DNA of 64,000 nucleotides from Tabrizicola_A sp044377735. GTDB taxonomy: Bacteria; Pseudomonadota; Alphaproteobacteria; Rhodobacterales; Rhodobacteraceae. A program made the position numbers and the translations under genes. The stretch covers positions 1 through 64,000 of the forward strand of contig JBILYK010000004.1 of NCBI GenBank assembly GCA_044377735.1, in the 5' to 3' direction. Below the pieces are notes generated by a model. That model searched no databases. It saw nothing but the letters and a program-made list of their open reading frames with translations, and was not told the origin of the DNA. Below are positions 1 to 8,096 of this stretch, piece by piece. Every line of letters starts with the position of its first letter. The first letter of the stretch is position 1.

Positions 1-23
1 AATCCAGCTTTTTGATCAAAAAC

Positions 24-45
24 GGCGGCAGGTTTCCCTGCCGCC
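24..45 (-). terminator. Rho-independent terminator of the M20 amidohydrolase
   Basis: A 9-bp perfect stem (GGCGGCAGG at 24-32 paired with CCTGCCGCC at 37-45) encloses a 4-nt loop. Read on the minus strand it is followed by a run of five T. It lies 63 bp past the stop codon of the minus-strand amidohydrolase, so it most likely ends that transcript. Confidence 0.75.
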
Positions 46-108
46 TGTCTTGGTTGATCTCGCTCTGTGCACCCTGAAGGGGCCGCGGTTCTCAGCAAGA
101 ATAGGCGC

Positions 109-1272
109 TTAGGCCAAAGGTTGCGCGCGTTCGACCAGCCGAGCGAAGAAGCTTGCCCCAATCGGGGCGGCTTCGTCGTTGAAGTCATAGGCGGCGTGGT
201 GCAGGCCAGCGCCGGGACCGATGCCAAGGAAGAGATAGGCACCAGGGCGGGCTTCGAGCATGTAGGAGAAATCCTCAGACCCCATTTCGCGCACCGAGTT
301 GCCGTTGACCAGCGCCTCGCCCACGACCTCAGACGCCACCTCACAGGCGAAAGCGGCGTTTTCGGCGCGGTTGATGGTGGCAGGATAGCCCCAGTCATAG
401 TCAATGCGCGCTTTCACGCCGTAAGCGGCGGCATGGCCTTCGACGATCTCATAGAAGCGCTTTTTCAACAGTGCCCGCACATCGGGTTTGAACGACCGGA
501 TCGTGGCGCAGAACATCGCTTCTTCGGGGATGATGTTGCTGGCCGTGCCAGTGTGAATTTGCGTCACCGACACCACCGCCTCATCCAGCGCATAGACATT
601 GCGCGGGATGATGGTCTGGATCGCGCCCACCATGCCGACGACCGCGACCACCGGATCAACACATTCATGCGGCGTCGCCCCGTGGCCACCCTTGCCGGTG
701 ATATACACAAAGGCGGTGTCCACGCTCGCCATCAGCGCATCGGGCGTGGTCAGGAACTGGCCGAAGGGCACGTTCGGGGCGTTGTGGATGCCGTAAACCT
801 GGGTGATGGCAAAGCGGTCCATAACCCCCTCTTGCACCATGACCTGACCGCCGCCGCCGTCTTCTTCGGCGGGTTGGAACAACAGCGCCACCCGGCCCGA
901 GAATTTGCGGGTCTCTGCCAGATACTTAGCGGCCCCAAGAAGCATGGTCACATGGCCATCATGGCCACAGGCATGCATCTTGCCCGGGATCGTGGAGGCA
1001 TGCTCGGCCTTCGTCAGCTCTTCGATGGGCAAAGCGTCCATATCGGCGCGCAGGCCAATCGTCGGGCCCGCCCCCTGCCCGTTGATGATTGCAACAATGC
1101 CGGTCTTGGCGATACCGGGGTGGATTTCATCCACGCCGATCTCTTTCAGCCGATCTATGATGAAGGCAGCGGTATTGTGGCAGTCAAACGCCAGCTCGGG
1201 ATGCTGGTGCAAATGACGGCGCCAGCCCTTCATTTCTTCTGCATAGGCTGCGATACGGTTGAGAACGGGCAT
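109..1272 (-). CDS. M20 family metallo-amidohydrolase (hippurate/IAA-amino acid hydrolase type)
   Basis: This 387-residue protein is of the M20D family, whose members release amino acids from N-acylated conjugates such as hippurate, using two metal ions in the cytoplasm. Metal-ligand motifs are visible: HACGHDGH at about residues 100-107 (Cys102, His104) and the Glu pair in QPAEEDGGGG near 136. RADMDALPI at about 75-83 is also typical. Length is normal for the family. The start is set by CAGGAG six bases upstream of the ATG. The natural substrate cannot be read from sequence. A clear paralogue lies at 46502-47668. The gene is divergent from mazG with only about 54 bp between the starts. Confidence 0.88.
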   Translation of the reverse strand: MPVLNRIAAYAEEMKGWRRHLHQHPELAFDCHNTAAFIIDRLKEIGVDEIHPGIAKTGIVAIINGQGAGPTIGLRADMDALPIEELTKAEHASTIPGKMHACGHDGHVTMLLGAAKYLAETRKFSGRVALLFQPAEEDGGGGQVMVQEGVMDRFAITQVYGIHNAPNVPFGQFLTTPDALMASVDTAFVYITGKGGHGATPHECVDPVVAVVGMVGAIQTIIPRNVYALDEAVVSVTQIHTGTASNIIPEEAMFCATIRSFKPDVRALLKKRFYEIVEGHAAAYGVKARIDYDWGYPATINRAENAAFACEVASEVVGEALVNGNSVREMGSEDFSYMLEARPGAYLFLGIGPGAGLHHAAYDFNDEAAPIGASFFARLVERAQPLA

Positions 1273-1326
1273 GGGCGACTCCTGATGTCTGGCCTTTGAT
1301 CAAATCGTAAAACCGGGGACTCGGCA

Positions 1327-2178
1327 ATGACAGATGCGGCATCCGACCGTCTTGTTCACGACCTTGAGGGCGGAATGCCGCGCCTTTTGGAGATCATGCG
1401 GCGGCTGCGCGACCCGGTTTCGGGCTGCCCTTGGGACATTGACCAGACCTTCGCCACCATCGCGCCCTATACGCTGGAAGAAGCGCATGAGGTGGCCGAT
1501 GTGATCGAACGGCAGGCTTGGGGCGAGTTGCCGGGCGAGTTGGGGGATCTGCTGTTTCAGGTCGTCTATCACGCGCAGATGGCGCGGGATGTGGGGCTGT
1601 TTGGCTTTGACGAAGTGGTGCGGGCGATTGCCGACAAGATGGTGGCGCGCCATCCCCATGTGTTCGGCACTGAATCCCGCGATAAATCCGCCGCCCAGCA
1701 AACCGCGGATTGGGAAAAGATCAAAGCCGCCGAGCGTGGGCCTGCGGGGGTCTTGGACGGTGTGGCGCTGGGGCTGCCAGCACTGACGCGGGCGGTGAAG
1801 CTGCAAAAGCGCGCCGCGCGGGTGGGGTTTGATTGGCCCTCCACCGACGAGGTATTGGCCAAGATGCGCGAGGAAGTCGCCGAATTGGTTGAGGCGCGTG
1901 AGAGCCTTGGACCTGAAGAGGTGGTCGAAGAGTTTGGCGACCTGATGTTCGTCATGGCCAATCTGGCGCGGCACATGCAGGTGGACCCCGAGGCCGCACT
2001 GCGCGCCGCGAACGCCAAGTTTACAAGGCGGTTTGCGAAGATCGAGGCGTGGCTCGCCGAGGCTGGCAAGACCCCGGCGATGAGCGATCTGGCCGAGATG
2101 GACGCGTTGTGGAACCGCGCCAAGGCCGAGGACAAGGCGACGGCTGGGGCTGAGAGGCCGACCGGAACGCCTGGGTGA
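1327..2178 (+). CDS. mazG: Nucleoside triphosphate pyrophosphohydrolase MazG
   Basis: MazG hydrolyses (d)NTPs to NMP and pyrophosphate, cleaning abnormal nucleotides from the pool. The 283-residue protein contains the tandem MazG helical domains. The first has CPWDIDQTF and YTLEEAHEVADVI, then GELGDLLFQVVYHAQMA, with the acidic Mg-binding EEAHE and ELGD residues. The second repeats the pattern as EEVAELVEA and EEFGDLMFVMANLARH. Length fits the two-domain E. coli-like form. The C-terminal tail is short and low complexity. Confidence 0.93.
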   Translation: MTDAASDRLVHDLEGGMPRLLEIMRRLRDPVSGCPWDIDQTFATIAPYTLEEAHEVADVIERQAWGELPGELGDLLFQVVYHAQMARDVGLFGFDEVVRAIADKMVARHPHVFGTESRDKSAAQQTADWEKIKAAERGPAGVLDGVALGLPALTRAVKLQKRAARVGFDWPSTDEVLAKMREEVAELVEARESLGPEEVVEEFGDLMFVMANLARHMQVDPEAALRAANAKFTRRFAKIEAWLAEAGKTPAMSDLAEMDALWNRAKAEDKATAGAERPTGTPG

Positions 2179-2189
2179 TCTGGGGAAGC

Positions 2190-2207
2190 CTCCGGCGGGA
2201 GTATTTT
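2190..2207 (+). terminator. Weak hairpin plus T-tract after mazG
   Basis: CTCC (2190-2193) and GGAG (2198-2201) form a short stem followed by TATTTT. The surrounding word (cctccggcgggagtatttt) resembles one I remember as common in Rhodobacteraceae gene ends. It is plausibly a weak terminator for mazG. Confidence 0.4.
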
Positions 2208-2240
2208 GGCCAAGATGAAACCAATTCTTTTTGTCAGGTA

Positions 2241-2299
2241 TTGACCCGAGTAAAAGAGTCAGGTTATTCGTAGGGCATAAATTCTGACTAAAGGACTCA
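2241..2299 (+). promoter_or_regulatory. Candidate promoter and TGA-N9-TCA iron box upstream of the binding-protein gene
   Basis: TTGACC (2241-2246) and a poor TTATTC/TATTCG hexamer about 17 bp later could be the -35/-10. A TGA-N9-TCA sequence (2285-2299) overlaps the Shine-Dalgarno region. TGA-N9-TCA is the form described for the Iron-Rhodo box of RirA-type regulators, which fits an iron transporter gene. Such a short pattern can arise by chance, so this is a tentative call. Confidence 0.3.
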
Positions 2300-2302
2300 G
2301 TC

Positions 2303-3304
2303 ATGCGATCTTCTCTTCTGGCTCTTGCCCTGCTCTCAACCGCCCTGCCCGCACTGGCGCAGGAGGTGAATGTCTATTCCCACCGCCAGCCTGAGTTGCT
2401 GCAGCCGCTGGTCGATGCCTTTACTGCAGAGACCGGTATTGCCGTGAATGTGGCCTTTGTCGACAAGGGGATGGCCGAGCGATTGGTGGCCGAGGGTGAC
2501 CGTTCACCCGCCGATCTGGTGCTGACGGTCGATATCGCCCGGCTGATGCAGGTGGTTGAGGCGGGCGTCGTGCAACCCGTGCAGTCTGACGTGCTGGAGG
2601 CCAATATTCCCGAGGCGTTGCGCGATCCAAACGACCAGTGGTTCGGCCTGACCGCGCGCGCGCGCATTGTCTATGCCTCGAAAGAGCGGGTGCAGCCGGG
2701 GGACGTGACCACCTATGAAGATCTGGCCACCGAAAAGTGGAAAGGCCGGATCTGCTCGCGTTCGGGTCTGCATGATTACAACGTCGCCCTGCTGGGCGCT
2801 GTGATTGCCCATTATGACGAAGCCACTGCAACGGCCTGGGCCGAAGGTCTGAAGGCAAATCTGGCGCGCAAGCCCGACGGCGGCGACCGCGATCAGGTCA
2901 AGGCGATTGCGGCGGGCGAATGTGATGTTGCCATCGGCAACACTTATTACATGGGCCAAATGCTGGCCGACCCCGAGCAGCTTTCGGCGGCAGATGCTGT
3001 GAATATCATGTTCCCGACCTTTGCGACTGGCGGCACCCATCTGAACATTTCAGGGGTGGCGATGACGGCGGCCGCGCCGAACAAAGAGAACGCGCTGCAG
3101 TTCATGGAATGGCTATCGGGCGATGCGGCGCAGAAGATCTATGCCGAGACGAACCACGAATACCCGGTGAAGGTGGGCGTCGAACGCTCGACCCTTGTCG
3201 CCTCATGGGGCGAATTCACGGCCGACACCAAGACCTTGGCCGAGATCGCGGCCCAGCGTCCGGCGGCGGTGAAGATCATGGAGACCGTGAACTTCGACGG
3301 CTGA
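2303..3304 (+). CDS. Periplasmic Fe(3+) ABC transporter substrate-binding protein (FbpA/FutA type)
   Basis: The 333-residue protein begins with a clear Sec signal peptide (MRSSLLALALLSTALPALAQ, cleavage near residue 20). The mature protein starts VNVYSHRQPELLQPLVDAF, the usual opening of class II ferric-iron binding proteins. The paired tyrosines in GNTYYMGQM match the iron-binding Tyr pair of FbpA/FutA. It would deliver ferric iron to a membrane permease. No permease or ATPase gene is adjacent, since the next gene is a nucleoside hydrolase and a terminator intervenes, so the partners must be encoded elsewhere. Confidence 0.85.
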   Translation: MRSSLLALALLSTALPALAQEVNVYSHRQPELLQPLVDAFTAETGIAVNVAFVDKGMAERLVAEGDRSPADLVLTVDIARLMQVVEAGVVQPVQSDVLEANIPEALRDPNDQWFGLTARARIVYASKERVQPGDVTTYEDLATEKWKGRICSRSGLHDYNVALLGAVIAHYDEATATAWAEGLKANLARKPDGGDRDQVKAIAAGECDVAIGNTYYMGQMLADPEQLSAADAVNIMFPTFATGGTHLNISGVAMTAAAPNKENALQFMEWLSGDAAQKIYAETNHEYPVKVGVERSTLVASWGEFTADTKTLAEIAAQRPAAVKIMETVNFDG

Positions 3305-3329
3305 TCGGGACTCTTCATGACGGGGGAAC

Positions 3330-3354
3330 GGGGGCCGGACGCGGCCCCCTTTTT
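3330..3354 (+). terminator. Rho-independent terminator of the iron-binding protein gene
   Basis: A GGGGGCC/GGCCCCC stem (3330-3336, 3343-3349) with a 6-nt loop is followed by TTTTT. It lies 25 bp after the stop codon of the upstream gene. Confidence 0.85.
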
Positions 3355-3415
3355 CTTTGACCCTGTCGACAAGGATGGGCTAGCTAGGCGTCTTGACCGG
3401 CACGGAGGCCCGTAC

Positions 3416-4351
3416 ATGACCCGCAAGATCATCATCGACACTGACCCCGGGCAGGACGATGCCTTTGCCATCCTGTTGGCGCTGGCCAGCCCTGAGTTGG
3501 AGGTTCTGGGGGTGACGGCCGTGGCGGGCAATGTGCCCTTACATTTCACCGAAAAGAACAGCCGGATCATCTGTGAGCTGGCCGGAAAGCCGCAGACGCG
3601 GGTTTACGCGGGCTGCGACCGCCCCATGAAGCGCAAGCTGGTCACGGCGGAATATGTGCATGGGCAAACGGGCCTGAATGGCCCGCAGCTGGCCGATCCG
3701 ATCATGGCGCTTCAGCCTCAACACGGCGTTGATTTCATTATCGAAACCCTGCGGCGCGAGCCAGCCCATACGGTGACCTTGTGCCCACTTGGCCCCCTGA
3801 CCAACATCGCCGTGGCCTTTGACAAAGCCCCCGACATTGTGGGCCGGGTGCAGCAGATCGTCCTGATGGGCGGGGCCTATTTCGAGGTGGGCAATGTGAC
3901 GCCTGCGGCCGAGTTCAACATCTATGTCGACCCTGAGGCCGCGGACATCGTGTTCAAGTCGGGCGTGCCCTTGGTGGTGATGCCCTTGGATGTGACCCAC
4001 AAGGTGCTGACCACCCGCGCGCGGGTGGAGCGGTTCCGCGCCATGGGCACCGAGGTCGGCCGCGTCTGCGCCGAGTGGCTGGAGTTTTTTGAGCGCTATG
4101 ACATGGAGAAATATGGTAGCGATGGCGGGCCTTTGCATGACCCGACGGTGATTGCCTATCTGCTCGCCCCCGACCTTTTCAAAGGCCGCCACATCAATGT
4201 GGAGATCGAGACAGGTTCGGAATTGACCTTGGGCATGACGGTGGCCGACTGGTGGGGCGTGACGGGCCGTCCGGCCAATGCGCTGTTCATCGGCAATGTC
4301 GATGCGGATGGGTTCTTTGATCTTTTGACTGAACGGATCGCGCGGCTTTGA
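3416..4351 (+). CDS. Inosine-uridine type ribonucleoside hydrolase
   Basis: This 311-residue protein hydrolyses the N-glycosidic bond of ribonucleosides in purine/pyrimidine salvage. The diagnostic DTDPGQDDAFAI Ca2+-binding motif lies at residues 7-18, with further family blocks such as GPLTNIA and FNIYVDPEAA. The ATG at 3416 follows CACGGAGG. An upstream in-frame ATG at 3317 overlaps the terminator of the previous gene and is rejected. Base specificity cannot be assigned. It converges with anmK. Confidence 0.9.
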   Translation: MTRKIIIDTDPGQDDAFAILLALASPELEVLGVTAVAGNVPLHFTEKNSRIICELAGKPQTRVYAGCDRPMKRKLVTAEYVHGQTGLNGPQLADPIMALQPQHGVDFIIETLRREPAHTVTLCPLGPLTNIAVAFDKAPDIVGRVQQIVLMGGAYFEVGNVTPAAEFNIYVDPEAADIVFKSGVPLVVMPLDVTHKVLTTRARVERFRAMGTEVGRVCAEWLEFFERYDMEKYGSDGGPLHDPTVIAYLLAPDLFKGRHINVEIETGSELTLGMTVADWWGVTGRPANALFIGNVDADGFFDLLTERIARL

Positions 4352-4376
4352 CGCCTCTTCGTCGCCGTGCCGGCGC

Positions 4377-5477
4377 TTATCGGCGCGACTGGCGGCTGAT
4401 CTGACCGCCACCCACCGCCGCCGGCACGCCGGTGGTTGTGGGGCAAGACGTGGGCAGGCCGCGCATGACGCGGACGGCAAGATAGGCAAACGCCTGCGCC
4501 TCCAACATGTCGCCGTTCAGACCTGCGGCCTCGACTGGCTCCACCGGGCAAGAAAGCCGCGCCGCGAGTTCGCGCATCATCGTGGCATTGTGACGCCCGC
4601 CACCGGTGACCAGAAGGCGCGTGACAGGGCGGGGGAAATGCTCGGCCCCGCGGGCGACCGCGGCGGCGGCAATGGCGGTGAGGGTGGCGGCGGCATCGGG
4701 TGTTGAGAGTGCATCGACCGCCTGCAAGGCGGCGTGAAACGCATTGCGGTCCAAGGACTTCGGCGGCATTTTGAAGAAATAAGGATGGTCTAGAAAACGG
4801 GCCACAGCCGCCTCATCCACCTGTCCGGTGGCTGCCAATGCGCCGCCCTCATCTTGCGCGCACCCAAGCCGGGCCTGCATCAGATCGTTGATCGGCGCAT
4901 TGGCGGGGCCGGTGTCAAAGGCCAAAAGCGCACCGGGGGCATCAGGGGTGGCACGGCTTGGATCAACCCAAGTCAGGTTGCCAACCCCGCCCAGATTGAG
5001 AAAGGCGACGGGTTCAGTCGCCCCCGCCCATTTGGCGCAGGCGAAATGGAAAAACGGGGCCAAGGGCGCGCCCTGCCCGCCCATGGCCACATCGTTTGAT
5101 CGAAAGTCCCAGACCACGGGGGTGCCCAAGAGCTCGGCCAACAGCGCGCCGTTGCCGCATTGATGGGTGCCACGGTGGCCGGGGTCATGCGCCAAGGTCT
5201 GGCCGTGAAAGCCCACCACCTCGGCCCCCGAAAAGCGCGCCAAAAGCTCGGCATGGGCGCGTTCAATCACTTCGGCGGCGGCATCAACCCCCGGATCACC
5301 GGGCCAGTGGCCAAAGGCGGCGCGGATCGTCGCGCGCTCAGCCTCACTCAACGGGCGATAGGCGTGGGGGCCAAATTCGGCAATCGTCTCGCCATCGGTG
5401 AGGACCATCGCGGCATCAACCCCATCCAGAGAGGTGCCTGACATCGCGCCCAAAGCCCAGATCGGCCCCGCTTTCAT
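4377..5477 (-). CDS. anmK: Anhydro-N-acetylmuramic acid kinase
   Basis: AnmK phosphorylates and opens 1,6-anhydroMurNAc from cell-wall turnover, giving MurNAc-6-phosphate for recycling. The 366-residue protein opens with the ATP-binding motif GAMSGTSLDGVDAA. It also contains GFHGQTLAHDP, FLNLGGVGNLTW, FDTGPANAPIND and VTGGGRHN, all typical of this family. Length is normal. It is divergent from tyrS with a 60-bp gap, an arrangement I recall from other Rhodobacteraceae. Confidence 0.93.
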   Translation of the reverse strand: MKAGPIWALGAMSGTSLDGVDAAMVLTDGETIAEFGPHAYRPLSEAERATIRAAFGHWPGDPGVDAAAEVIERAHAELLARFSGAEVVGFHGQTLAHDPGHRGTHQCGNGALLAELLGTPVVWDFRSNDVAMGGQGAPLAPFFHFACAKWAGATEPVAFLNLGGVGNLTWVDPSRATPDAPGALLAFDTGPANAPINDLMQARLGCAQDEGGALAATGQVDEAAVARFLDHPYFFKMPPKSLDRNAFHAALQAVDALSTPDAAATLTAIAAAAVARGAEHFPRPVTRLLVTGGGRHNATMMRELAARLSCPVEPVEAAGLNGDMLEAQAFAYLAVRVMRGLPTSCPTTTGVPAAVGGGQISRQSRR

Positions 5478-5537
5478 GCCTTCCCCTGCCCCTTTTGCCC
5501 CGCTATACCGCTGCCATCCTTAAAGCATGAGACGGCC

Positions 5538-6788
5538 ATGACCTACCATCCGAAATCCGATTTCCTGCGTGTGATGTTCGAGCGCGGCTTTGTGGCCGAT
5601 TGCACCGACTATCAGGCGCTTGACGAGGCTTTGGTCAAGGGAGTTGTGCCAGCGTATATTGGATACGATGCCACAGCACCGTCTCTGCATGTAGGGCATT
5701 TGATGAATATCATGGTGCTGCGCTGGCTGCAAAAGACCGGGCACAAGCCGATAACGCTGATGGGTGGCGGCACCACCAAGGTCGGGGATCCGTCCTTCCG
5801 CAGTGAGGAACGGCCACTTTTGACACCAGAGAAGATCGACGAGAATATCGCCGGTCTGAAACAGGTGTTTGCGAAGTATCTCAGCTACGGCGACGGCCCA
5901 ACCGATGCCATCATGCTGAACAATGCCGAATGGCTGGACGGTCTGAACTATTTGGACTTTCTGCGCGACATCGGTCGGCATTTCAGCGTCAACCGCATGC
6001 TGTCGTTTGAAAGTGTCAAGTCCCGGCTGGACCGTGAGCAATCGCTGTCCTTCCTTGAATTCAACTACATGATCCTGCAAGCCTATGATTTCCTTGAAAT
6101 CAATCGCCGCTATGGCTGTTTGTTGCAAATGGGCGGATCCGATCAATGGGGCAATATCATCAACGGCATTGATCTGACGCGTCGAGTGATTGACCGCGAG
6201 ATCTATGGACTGACCACGCCGCTGCTGACCACCTCAGACGGCAAGAAGATGGGCAAATCCGCGAGCGGCGCGGTCTGGCTGAATGGCGCTATGCTGAGCC
6301 CCTATGAATTCTGGCAGTTCTGGCGCAACAGCACCGATGCAGATGTCGGCCGGTTCTTGAAGATCTTCTCTGAATTGCCGATTGATGAGTGCAACCGGCT
6401 GGGCGCCTTGCAGGGGTCCGAGATCAACGGGGCCAAGATTGTCTTGGCCAATGCGGTGACAACGCTTCTGCACGGGGCTGAGGCGGCAGCTGCGGCCGAG
6501 GCCACCGCGCGCGAGGTGTTTGAGCGCGGCGGCGTGGGCGATGATCTGCCCACCGTCACCGTGTCGGCGGCGGATCTGGCCGAGGGGCTTGGGATTGTTC
6601 AGCTTTTCGTCAAGGCGGGGCTGGCCCCTTCGGGCAAGGATGCCAAGCGGCTGATCTCGGAAGGCGGGGCGAAGGTGAATGATGAAACCGTCACCGATAC
6701 CGGCCTGCGCTATGGCGCGGCCGATCTGGCACAGCCGATCAAGCTGACGGCGGGCAAAAAGCGGCATGCCTTGGTGGTTTTGAGCTAA
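5538..6788 (+). CDS. tyrS: Tyrosyl-tRNA synthetase
   Basis: TyrS charges tRNA-Tyr. The 416-residue class I synthetase has the HIGH-type motif HVGHL at residues 51-55, the tyrosine pocket YMILQAYDF with the following GGSDQWGNI, and a KMSKS-type loop KKMGKSASG. The C-terminal S4 RNA-binding domain is visible around KDAKRLISEGGAKVND. Length and domain order are standard for the bacterial TyrS1 type. Confidence 0.97.
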   Translation: MTYHPKSDFLRVMFERGFVADCTDYQALDEALVKGVVPAYIGYDATAPSLHVGHLMNIMVLRWLQKTGHKPITLMGGGTTKVGDPSFRSEERPLLTPEKIDENIAGLKQVFAKYLSYGDGPTDAIMLNNAEWLDGLNYLDFLRDIGRHFSVNRMLSFESVKSRLDREQSLSFLEFNYMILQAYDFLEINRRYGCLLQMGGSDQWGNIINGIDLTRRVIDREIYGLTTPLLTTSDGKKMGKSASGAVWLNGAMLSPYEFWQFWRNSTDADVGRFLKIFSELPIDECNRLGALQGSEINGAKIVLANAVTTLLHGAEAAAAAEATAREVFERGGVGDDLPTVTVSAADLAEGLGIVQLFVKAGLAPSGKDAKRLISEGGAKVNDETVTDTGLRYGAADLAQPIKLTAGKKRHALVVLS

Positions 6789-6860
6789 CTCCTCGTCGAC
6801 TTTGTCGCTCGTCGTAACGAGGAGACGTCGAAGACGCCCGACGCGTGGGGCCCAAATGAC

Positions 6861-6886
6861 AAAGGCCGGGGTTTCCCCCGGCCTTT
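6861..6886. terminator. Bidirectional terminator between tyrS and the exported cyclophilin
   Basis: An 11-bp perfect stem (AAAGGCCGGGG at 6861-6871, CCCCGGCCTTT at 6876-6886) with a TTTC loop sits between two convergent genes. A/T tracts on both sides allow termination in both directions. Confidence 0.85.
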
Positions 6887-6890
6887 TGCA

Positions 6891-7463
6891 TTATTCCTGC
6901 ACGGTGACCTTGGCCATCACGTCCGGCTCGGACGTCACCTCGCCGTTCGCACCATCGCCGCGCTTGATCGCGTCAACGATCTCCATACCAGAGATCACCT
7001 GACCAACGACCGTGTATTGGCCGTTCAGGAAATCGCCCTGATCGAACATGATGAAGAACTGACTGTTGGCCGAATCCGGATCTGCGGCCCGCGCCATGCC
7101 CACGACACCGCGCGCGAAGACCAGATCCGAGAACTCGGCCGGAATATCGGGCAGGGTTGAGCCGCCGGTGCCTGCCATCGACAGATCGCCCCCAGCCTTG
7201 CCGTTCGACACATCGCCGGTTTGCGCCATGAACCCGTCGATCACGCGGTGAAACACCACGCCGTCATAGGTGCCGGATTTCGCAAGCTCGACGATCTGGG
7301 CCACGTGCTTGGGGGCCTTATGATCGGCCATGTCGATCACCACGGTGCCATTCGCCACCCCGGCAACTTCGATCACAAGGTTCGGGCCGGGGCCGTCGAC
7401 CACGTCTTGGGCCAGCGCGGGGGACGCCGCAAAGGCGGCCAGGATCAAAGCCTTACGCAACAT
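6891..7463 (-). CDS. Exported cyclophilin-type peptidyl-prolyl isomerase
   Basis: The protein has 190 residues. An N-terminal signal peptide (MLRKALILAAFAASPALAQ) indicates export to the periplasm, where it would speed proline isomerisation during folding. The cyclophilin core is visible: FHRVIDGFMAQTGDV, ARAADPDSANSQFFIM, and QYTVVGQVISGMEIVD. The start overlaps the end of the upstream cytosolic cyclophilin by 11 bp, so the two are co-transcribed and probably translationally coupled. Confidence 0.92.
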   Translation of the reverse strand: MLRKALILAAFAASPALAQDVVDGPGPNLVIEVAGVANGTVVIDMADHKAPKHVAQIVELAKSGTYDGVVFHRVIDGFMAQTGDVSNGKAGGDLSMAGTGGSTLPDIPAEFSDLVFARGVVGMARAADPDSANSQFFIMFDQGDFLNGQYTVVGQVISGMEIVDAIKRGDGANGEVTSEPDVMAKVTVQE

Positions 7464-7962
7464 CGGCGGCCACCCGAACAGTGATCATGCGGTCAGGCGA
7501 GGCTGGCGGCTCGCCTCGGGTGATCTTGTCGACATGCTCCATGCCCGAAATCACCCGGCCATACACGGTGTACTGGCGGTTCAGGAAATGGTTGTCGCTG
7601 AAGTTGATGAAGAACTGCGAATTGGCCGAGTTCGGGTTTTGCGACCGCGCGGCACCAATGGTGCCACGGTCATGCGGGATCCCTGAAAACTCTGCCACAA
7701 CATCAGGATGCTCTGACCCGCCCGTGCCCGCGCGACGCAGGTTGAAGTCTTTTTCCATGTTGCCATTGGCCACATCGCCGGTTTGGGCCATGAACCCCTC
7801 AATGACGCGGTGGAAACACACGTTGTCATAGGCCTTGGCGCGGGCAAGCGCCCGCATCCGCTCGCAATGCTTGGGGGCGATGTCGTTCAGAAGTTCGATC
7901 ACCACTTCGCCGTCTTTCAGCGTGATGATGACGGTGTTTTCAGGGTCTTTGATCTCGGCCAT
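7453..7962 (-). CDS. Cytoplasmic cyclophilin-type peptidyl-prolyl isomerase
   Basis: A 169-residue cyclophilin without a signal peptide starts MAEIKDPENTVIITLKDG. The active-site blocks FHRVIEGFMAQTGDV, SQNPNSANSQFFINF and QYTVYGRVISGMEHVD are present. The start at 7962 is chosen because GGAGA lies nine bases upstream; a second ATG 15 bases earlier leaves no room for that site. It is the first gene of a two-cyclophilin operon giving one cytosolic and one exported enzyme. Confidence 0.92.
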   Translation of the reverse strand: MAEIKDPENTVIITLKDGEVVIELLNDIAPKHCERMRALARAKAYDNVCFHRVIEGFMAQTGDVANGNMEKDFNLRRAGTGGSEHPDVVAEFSGIPHDRGTIGAARSQNPNSANSQFFINFSDNHFLNRQYTVYGRVISGMEHVDKITRGEPPASPDRMITVRVAADVA

Positions 7963-8096
7963 CGGGGGCGTCTCCATTTTTTTCTGCCGCGAACCTAATG
8001 TCGCAAGGGCGAAAGGGAAAGGGCTTATGGTTGACGAAGCCGCGAGATGGGCGGAAAGAAGGGGCTGACAAACAAGGCTGGGATTTGGAGGTCAAG

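Noticed and set aside
67..1299. Long plus-strand frame opposite the M20 amidohydrolase
   Set aside because: The minus-strand gene has all M20 motifs, a good ribosome site and a matching terminator; the plus-strand frame has no recognisable domain and is a GC-rich shadow.
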